Shown here: one piece after another, positions 59,034 to 64,000 of the stretch | Numbering within the stretch: the stretch's first letter is position 1 | Layout of the letters: each line of letters opens with the position of its first letter | From: PALSA-612 sp963776735 | GTDB taxonomy: Bacteria > Actinomycetota > Thermoleophilia > Gaiellales > Gaiellaceae | Assembly (NCBI GenBank): GCA_963776735.1 | Contig: CAVZNV010000018.1 | Coordinates: 372,001 to 436,000, forward strand | Direction: 5' to 3' | Length of the DNA: 64,000 nt | Notes under the pieces: model-generated | Database searches by the model: none | Seen by the model: the letters and a program-made list of their open reading frames with translations, nothing else | Told to the model about the DNA's origin: nothing | Program-made: the position numbers and the translations under genes

Positions 59034-60167
59034 TCAGAAACCGAGATGCTTCGCGATCACCATGCGCTGCACCTCGTTGGTGCCTTCCCCGATCTCCAGC
59101 ACCTTCTGGTCGCGGTAGAGCCGTGAGATCGCGTACTCCTCCATGAACCCGTAGCCGCCGTGGATCTGCAGCGCGTGGTTGACCGCTCGCTGCGAGAGCT
59201 CGCCCGTGTAGAGCTTCGCCATCGCCGCCTCGAGCGCGAACGGGCGTCCCTGATCCTTCAGCCAGGCGGCCTTGTAGACGAGCTGGCGGCCCGCCTCGAT
59301 CTCGGTCGCCATGTCGGCGAGCTTGAACTGGATCGCCTGGAAGGACGCGATCGGCCGGCCGAACTGGTGGCGCTCCTTCGCGTACGCGCTCGCGAGGTCG
59401 TACGCGCCCTGGGCGAGTCCGACGCCCATCGCCGCGACGGAGATCCGGCCGCCGTCGAGGATCTCGAGGAACTGGTGGAAGCCGCGGCCGCGCTCCCCGA
59501 GGAGGTTTTCCTCCGGGACGGCACAGTCCTGAAAGGACAGCTCGCGCGTGTCGGAGGCGCGCCAGCCGAGCTTCTCCATCGGCGCCGAGATCACGTAGCC
59601 GGGTGTGCCGTTCGGGACGACGATGTTCGAGATCTCGTCCTCGCCCGTGCGCGCCGTGATCGTCACGCGGGCGCTGACGTCGGTCCCGGCGTTGGTGATG
59701 AAGATCTTGGCGCCGTTCACGACCCACTCGCCGTCGCGCAGCTCGGCGCTGGTCTGCGTCGCGCCCGCGTCGGAGCCTGCGCCGGGTTCGGTCAGCCCGA
59801 ACGCGGCCAGCTTCTGACCGGACGCGAGCTCGGGTAGCCACTCGCGCTTCTGCGTGTCGTTTCCGAAGAGCAGGATCGGCATCGTCCCGAGCGACGTGTG
59901 GGCCGCGACCGTGATCGCCACCGACGAGTCGATCCGGGTCAGCTCCTCGATCGCGATCGCGTACGAAACCGTGTCGCCGCCGGAGCCGCCGTACTCCTCC
60001 GGAATGGGAATGCCCATCAGGCCCAGCGCGGCCAGCTCGGAGACGATCTCGTAGGGGAAGCGGTGCTCGCGGTCGAGCTCCTCGGCGACCGGCGCGACGC
60101 GATCGACCGCGAAGTCGCGCACGGTCTGGCGGATCAGCTCGTGCTCGTCGGAGAGGTCGAAGTTCAC
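59034..60167 (-). CDS. Acyl-CoA dehydrogenase
   Basis: 377 residues from GTG at 60167, overlapping the aminopeptidase stop (GTGA). Signature segments: FDLSDEHELIRQTVRDFA, FGLTEPGAGSDAGATQT, KIFITNAGTDVS, RYxxx-type tail AISRLYRDQKVLEIGEGTNE with the catalytic Glu (EIGEGTNEVQR). It is distinct from the dehydrogenase at 27983-29164 and nearer the isovaleryl/butyryl type. Co-transcribed with leucyl aminopeptidase, it may serve amino acid breakdown. Confidence 0.92.
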   Translation of the reverse strand: MNFDLSDEHELIRQTVRDFAVDRVAPVAEELDREHRFPYEIVSELAALGLMGIPIPEEYGGSGGDTVSYAIAIEELTRIDSSVAITVAAHTSLGTMPILLFGNDTQKREWLPELASGQKLAAFGLTEPGAGSDAGATQTSAELRDGEWVVNGAKIFITNAGTDVSARVTITARTGEDEISNIVVPNGTPGYVISAPMEKLGWRASDTRELSFQDCAVPEENLLGERGRGFHQFLEILDGGRISVAAMGVGLAQGAYDLASAYAKERHQFGRPIASFQAIQFKLADMATEIEAGRQLVYKAAWLKDQGRPFALEAAMAKLYTGELSQRAVNHALQIHGGYGFMEEYAISRLYRDQKVLEIGEGTNEVQRMVIAKHLGF

Positions 60168-61612
60168 GTCGAGACTCGGGTGGCGAGCTCCGTGAGGAGT
60201 CGCACGCCGTAGCCCGTACCGCCGCGCTGCCAGAGATAGTCGCCGCGCGACCATGTCAGGAAGGCCGGGCCGGCGATGTCGAGATGGGCCCAGGGGCCCT
60301 CGCCCGCGAAGTGCTTCAGGAACTCCGCGGCGTAGACCGGGATGCCCTGGGCGCGCAGGGAGTGGTTCTTGATGTCCGCGAAGTCCGACTGGATCAGCCT
60401 CCGGTAGCGCGGGTGCAGGGGCCACGGCCAGGCGCGCTCGCCGCTGGCCTCGCCCGCCTCGACGATCTGCTGCCGCCAGCCGTCGTCGTTGGAGAAGACT
60501 CCGGAGTACATGTCGCCCATCGCGCGGCTCATCGCGCCTGTCAGCGTGGCCAGGTCGACGATGTGGGTGGCACCTTCGCCACGCGCGTAGACGAGCGCGT
60601 CGGCCAGTACGAGCCGGCCCTCGGCGTCGGTGTTCGTGATCTCGATCGTCGTGCCGTTCGAGGCCGTGAGGACGTCACCCGGCCGGAAGCTCCCGCCGCC
60701 CATGACGTTCTCTGCTGCGGCCACGACGGTGAGGACGCGGATCGGCAGACCAAGCTCGGCGATCGCGCCGGTTGCTGCGACGACGGCGGCCGCGCCGCAC
60801 ATGTCCCCGCGCATCTCCTCCATGTAGGTCGGCGGCTTGAGCGCGATGCCGCCGCTGTCGAACGTGATGCCCTTGCCGACGAGGCCGAGGCGGATCCGTG
60901 CGCGCGCCGGCGCCGGCGGCTCGTAGCGGAGGACGATCAGCCGGGGCGAGTTGTGGCTGCCCTGGCCGACGCCGAGCAGCGCGCCCATGCCGCGGCGTTC
61001 CATCTCGTCGGGTTCGAGCGCCTCGGCCGTCACCGTCTCGAAGCGGCCGGCGAGCTCGGCGGCGCGGTCCGCGAAGGTCACCGGGGTCAACTCGCTGGCC
61101 GGCGCGTTGGCAAGGTCGCGGGCGTGGTTCGTCCAGCCGGCGACGACGGCGGCGCGAGCGGCCTGGGGAGCGAGCGCGTCGTTGCCGACGAGCGTCAGGC
61201 GCTCGAGCTGCTGCGGCCGCGAGCTCGTCTTGTGCGCCCCCGGGTCGTAGGCGCCGAGGATCGCGCCCTCGACGGCCGCGCGCGCCTGCGTTTCGGCGGA
61301 GAGCGGAAGCGACTCGTCGATCAGCCAGGCGGCGGACCCGCCGCCGGTGGCCGAGAGCTCGCGCACGGCGGCCGCGGCCGCGTCGCGAATCGCGTCGGGC
61401 TCGAGCTCGTCGCGCGGGCCGAGACCGGCGACGACCGCGCGCCGCTCGCCGAGCCGGACGAGCCGTGCCGCGCCGCGGTCGGCGGTTGCGTCGTTGGAGT
61501 CGAGCAGTGCCTGGACTCCGCCGGCCGGCTCGGGAAGCTGTCCGGGCGGGTCGGCGACGGGAACGACAAGGGTGGCGCCGTCGGGCGCCTGTGCAGCGAC
61601 GTCGATCTGCAT
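60164..61612 (-). CDS. pepA: Leucyl aminopeptidase (M17)
   Basis: 482 residues from ATG at 61612. The M17 catalytic domain is recognised by GLVGKGITFDSGGIALKP (Lys and Asp metal ligands), EEMRGDMCGAAAVVAA, and the signature NTDAEGRLVLADALVYA. The N-terminal 160 residues form the smaller alpha/beta domain. It removes N-terminal amino acids from peptides in the cytosol as a hexamer. It sits upstream of and is coupled to the acyl-CoA dehydrogenase. Confidence 0.93.
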   Translation of the reverse strand: MQIDVAAQAPDGATLVVPVADPPGQLPEPAGGVQALLDSNDATADRGAARLVRLGERRAVVAGLGPRDELEPDAIRDAAAAAVRELSATGGGSAAWLIDESLPLSAETQARAAVEGAILGAYDPGAHKTSSRPQQLERLTLVGNDALAPQAARAAVVAGWTNHARDLANAPASELTPVTFADRAAELAGRFETVTAEALEPDEMERRGMGALLGVGQGSHNSPRLIVLRYEPPAPARARIRLGLVGKGITFDSGGIALKPPTYMEEMRGDMCGAAAVVAATGAIAELGLPIRVLTVVAAAENVMGGGSFRPGDVLTASNGTTIEITNTDAEGRLVLADALVYARGEGATHIVDLATLTGAMSRAMGDMYSGVFSNDDGWRQQIVEAGEASGERAWPWPLHPRYRRLIQSDFADIKNHSLRAQGIPVYAAEFLKHFAGEGPWAHLDIAGPAFLTWSRGDYLWQRGGTGYGVRLLTELATRVST

Positions 61613-61864
61613 CGCGCGGCGATGCTACCCCAAGTCCCGGGCCGAGCACCGGCCGGGCCGGAGCGAGACCGCACCCCCACCCAAAGGGCGGGGCGTCGTC
61701 CCGCCGCCCGCACCGCGAGGGTAACGAGAAAAGGCGCACCGCACCGTGCCGATTCCGTGCCGATTCCGACGCGTTTCCGGGCACACGGCCGGAGGCGCGA
61801 AGCCCGGTGCTTCGGTGTCCATTCCGGCGGAGGTGGCCCCGATTGCGGCAAGTAGGCTCAGGGC
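61613..61864. other. Intergenic region with a tandem 11-base repeat
   Basis: 252 bases between the divergent pepA and MFS genes. It should hold both promoters, but no clear -35/-10 pair stands out. An exact tandem duplication of CCGTGCCGATT occurs at 61744-61765. The rest is GC-rich with no open frame that I would defend. Confidence 0.5.
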
Positions 61865-63052
61865 ATGCGGGCGGGTATCGACCGGCGGGGCATGCTGGCG
61901 CTGTCGACCGGCCATCTGGCCGTCGACTTCGCCGGCGGATCGCTGCCGGCGCTGCTCCCGTTCTTCAAGGACCGCTTCGGCCTCTCGTACACGCTCGCGG
62001 CCGTACTCATCCTCGCGTCGTCGATCTCCAGCTCCGTGATCCAGCCGCTGTTCGGCCTGTGGTCGGACCGGAGAGGCGCGATCTGGCTGCTCCCGGCTGG
62101 CGTGGCCGTGGCCGGAATCGGCATCGCCCTCGCGGCGGCGTCTCCCGCCTACGGGCTCGTCGTGCTGTGCGTGGTCGTCAGCGGCCTCGGCACGGCTGCC
62201 TACCACCCGGAAGGATCGAAGTTCGCTGCGTACGCGAGCGGAGACCGGCGGGCGAGCGGCATGTCGCTGTTCTCGGTCGGCGGCAACATCGGCTACGCGC
62301 TCGGAGCGCTCGTGACGACGCCGATCGTCGTCGCCTTCGGCCTCGAGGGCGGCCTCCTGCTGATGGTGCCGTGCCTCGTCGTCGCGGCGATGCTGCTTCG
62401 CGTGGCGGCTTACCTGGTCGCGCTCGAGCGTCACGGGGCGCGAGCGGCGACCGCTGCGTCGACCGAGAAAGAGCGGCCGGGCGCACTCGTCATCCTGCTC
62501 GCGATCGTGGCTCTCCGCAGCGTCGCCTGGTTCGGGCTGCTGACGTTCGTGCCGCTCTGGGAGCACACCGTCCTCGGCCACTCGAAGTCGTACGGCGCGC
62601 ACCTGCTCGCGCTGATGCTCGTGACCGGCGCGATCGGAACGCTGTTCGCAGGCCCCGCGGCCGACCGCTTCGGACGCCGTCCTGTCCTGCTTGCGAGCAA
62701 CCTGATCGTCCCGCCGGCGATCCTCGTCTTCGTGCTGGTCGGCGGCGTGCCCGGGGCACTCGCCCTCTGCGTGATCGGGCCTGCCGTGGTCGGGACGTTC
62801 GGCGTGACGATGGTGATGAGCCAGGAGTACCTCCCGCGCCACATCGGCATGGCGTCCGGGCTTTCGATCGGGCTCTCGATCGGTCTCGGCGGGGTCGCGG
62901 CGGTCATCCTCGGTGCCGTCGCAGACTCGGTCGACCTGAAGACTGCGTTCTACATCTGCGCTGCCGCACCGCTGCTCGGCGCCGCCCTCACGGTCGTGCT
63001 GCCGTCCTCGCGCGCACCGCGCGGGCTCGCGCCCGAGATGGCGCCGTCGTGA
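61865..63052 (+). CDS. MFS transporter, fosmidomycin-resistance (Fsr)-like
   Basis: 395 residues, about 12 membrane helices, from ATG at 61865. The opening LALSTGHLAVDFAGGSLPAL and the helix 4 segment GTAAYHPEGSKFAAYASGD are typical of the Fsr group; the second half begins LAIVALRSVAWFGLLTFVPL. The motif ADRFGRRPVLL is in the central loop. An efflux role is likely; the substrate is unknown. It is followed by a SCP2 protein after 14 bases. Confidence 0.88.
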   Translation: MRAGIDRRGMLALSTGHLAVDFAGGSLPALLPFFKDRFGLSYTLAAVLILASSISSSVIQPLFGLWSDRRGAIWLLPAGVAVAGIGIALAAASPAYGLVVLCVVVSGLGTAAYHPEGSKFAAYASGDRRASGMSLFSVGGNIGYALGALVTTPIVVAFGLEGGLLLMVPCLVVAAMLLRVAAYLVALERHGARAATAASTEKERPGALVILLAIVALRSVAWFGLLTFVPLWEHTVLGHSKSYGAHLLALMLVTGAIGTLFAGPAADRFGRRPVLLASNLIVPPAILVFVLVGGVPGALALCVIGPAVVGTFGVTMVMSQEYLPRHIGMASGLSIGLSIGLGGVAAVILGAVADSVDLKTAFYICAAAPLLGAALTVVLPSSRAPRGLAPEMAPS

Positions 63053-63066
63053 GATAGCCTCGCGTC

Positions 63067-63378
63067 GTGAGTCAGAGCGCGAAGGAATTCTTCGAGTCGT
63101 TGCCTGAGCGGGCGAACGGACGCCGGATCGAAGGCATCGACTCGAGGTACGTCTTCGCGATCGACGGCGCAGGAACGTGGACCGTGAAGGTTGCCGACGG
63201 GAAGCTCGTGGTCGACGAGGGCGACCAGGGCGGCGACTGCACGATCTCGGCCTCCGAGGAGACCTTCGGGCGCATCCTCGACGGCAAGCAGAACCCGCTG
63301 ACGGCGTACATGACGGGAAAGCTCAAGGTCAGCGGTGACGTGGGTGCGGCGCTGAAGCTCAAGGATTTCCTCGGCTGA
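63067..63378 (+). CDS. SCP2 sterol-binding-domain protein
   Basis: 103 residues from GTG at 63067. The whole protein is one SCP2 domain: FFESLPERANGRRIEGIDS, YVFAIDGAGTWTVKVADGKL, DCTISASEETFGRILDGK, and the closing GKLKVSGDVGAALKLKDFL. It binds hydrophobic ligands such as fatty acyl chains. Its stop is overlapped by the presumed CTG start of the next gene, which encodes an esterase-like hydrolase; a lipid carrier beside a lipase is reasonable. Confidence 0.9.
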   Translation: MSQSAKEFFESLPERANGRRIEGIDSRYVFAIDGAGTWTVKVADGKLVVDEGDQGGDCTISASEETFGRILDGKQNPLTAYMTGKLKVSGDVGAALKLKDFLG

Positions 63379-64000
63379 CGAGCCGGCTCGATCCGCAGGC
63401 GGAGGCCTTTCTCGACCGCGTCCGTGCGCTGGGCGTCCCGCCGATGAGCGAGCAGACTCCGGCGGAGGTGCGAAAGGCGGGCGACGAGTCTGCCGCCGAG
63501 CTGTTCGGACCGCTCGTCGAGGTGCCGTTCGAGGACCGGGAGGCAGGCGGAGTTCCCGTGCGCGTCTACAGGCCCGACGAGTCGCCCGCGCCGGTGCTCG
63601 TCTACTTCCACGGCGGTGGCTGGGTGACCGGCAGCCTGGTCTCGCACCACGGGCTGTGCGCGACGCTGGCGCGGCTCTCGGGCTGCGTCGTCTGCGCGGT
63701 CGACTATCGGCTCGCACCCGAGCACCGGTTTCCGTCGGCTGTCGACGACGCGTGGGACGCCACGACCTGGGTTGCCGAGAACGCCGAGGAGGTCGGTGGC
63801 CGTCGGGGTGCGCTCGCCGTCGGCGGTGACAGCGCCGGTGGAAACCTGGCGGCGGTCTGCGCCCTGCGTGCCCGCGACGCGGGGTTGCCGCTCGCGCTCC
63901 AGCTCCTCGTCTACCCGGTCTGCGACGCCGACCTGGACACGTCGACCTACCGCGAGTTCGCCGACGGCCACGGCCTCACCGCGGTCTCGATGCGCTGGTT
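63375..64000 (+). CDS. Alpha/beta hydrolase, hormone-sensitive lipase family (partial, cut by window end)
   Basis: The open frame from CTG at 63375 runs to the window edge. HSL-family features: N-terminal DPQAEAFLDRVRALGVPP, the oxyanion motif VYFHGGGWVTGS, VDYRLAPEHRFPSAVDDAW and the nucleophile elbow GGDSAGGNLAA. The catalytic Asp and His lie beyond the window. No ATG, GTG or TTG precedes the conserved N-terminus after an in-frame stop at 63336-63338; the CTG overlaps the SCP2 stop as CTGA. An ATG at 63444 would remove part of the conserved start. Confidence 0.85.
   Translation, partial: MTSRLDPQAEAFLDRVRALGVPPMSEQTPAEVRKAGDESAAELFGPLVEVPFEDREAGGVPVRVYRPDESPAPVLVYFHGGGWVTGSLVSHHGLCATLARLSGCVVCAVDYRLAPEHRFPSAVDDAWDATTWVAENAEEVGGRRGALAVGGDSAGGNLAAVCALRARDAGLPLALQLLVYPVCDADLDTSTYREFADGHGLTAVSMRW

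Noticed and set aside
1..64000. tRNA, rRNA, CRISPR, insertion sequence and prophage signals.
   Set aside because: No T-loop-like GGTTCGAATC motifs, no regularly spaced repeats, no transposase or integrase sequence and no terminal inverted repeats were seen.

Overview
The window is about 70% GC with strong G/C bias at third codon positions. Starts are ATG, GTG or TTG, and gene ends often overlap the next start by four bases. Actinobacterial markers are present: a NucS-type mismatch endonuclease, an Nei2-like glycosylase with an MPEGD start, and a CysO/CysM/Mec-type cysteine module. With this gene content I infer an actinobacterium, possibly of the deep-branching class Thermoleophilia; the class-level call is tentative. 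No tRNA, rRNA, CRISPR array, insertion sequence or prophage was seen. Most of the window is ordinary chromosome.

Layout. 1-8.6 kb: a pentose (probably xylose) locus. A ROK regulator and an ABC importer (binding protein, ATPase, and a permease carrying two N-terminal DUF4389-like repeats) run leftward. A PfpI-like protein, a TIM-barrel isomerase, xylulokinase and a Gfo/Idh/MocA dehydrogenase run rightward. 8.6-10.4 kb: nucleotidyltransferase, degenerate metallo-beta-lactamase-fold protein and cupredoxin. 10.4-13.2 kb: a protein-thiocarboxylate cysteine operon in which the CysO carrier is fused to CysM. 13.3-20.3 kb: TPR protein, M20 peptidase, HxlR regulator, PHP phosphatase, an NHLP-leader-like peptide beside a creatininase-family hydrolase, and an amidohydrolase. 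20.3-25.4 kb: four proteins with MshEN-like (GspE N-terminal) domains; three are tandem coiled-coil paralogues, each behind an almost identical sigma-28/WhiG-like promoter placed so that the mRNA would be leaderless or nearly so.

25.4-36.2 kb: CAP protein, Vps62-like protein, methyltransferases, acyl-CoA dehydrogenase, secreted proteins, Nudix hydrolase, and a large zinc-ribbon/cyclase/ATPase/TPR protein. 36.2-37.2 kb: what I read as a split borosin RiPP locus, with a 93-residue precursor and a TP-methylase-fold peptide N-methyltransferase. 37.3-47.8 kb: DNA repair and housekeeping genes (HhH-GPD protein, DUF1028, HIT-like, glutaredoxin, NucS, Lhr helicase, Nei). 47.8-50 kb: ParA and an FtsZ with a long acidic/proline-rich N-terminal extension. 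50-64 kb: metabolism (gamma-glutamyltransferase, GNAT, LON-domain protein, HisC-like aminotransferase, two MFS carriers, MeaB, threonine ammonia-lyase, MBL-rhodanese, acyl-CoA dehydrogenase, leucyl aminopeptidase, SCP2 protein, and an alpha/beta hydrolase cut by the window end).

Caution. Six genes, including the essential ftsZ, are each broken by a single-base frameshift inside otherwise well-conserved sequence. The simplest explanation is residual indel error in the assembly rather than six real pseudogenes, so these are annotated as single genes across the shift.
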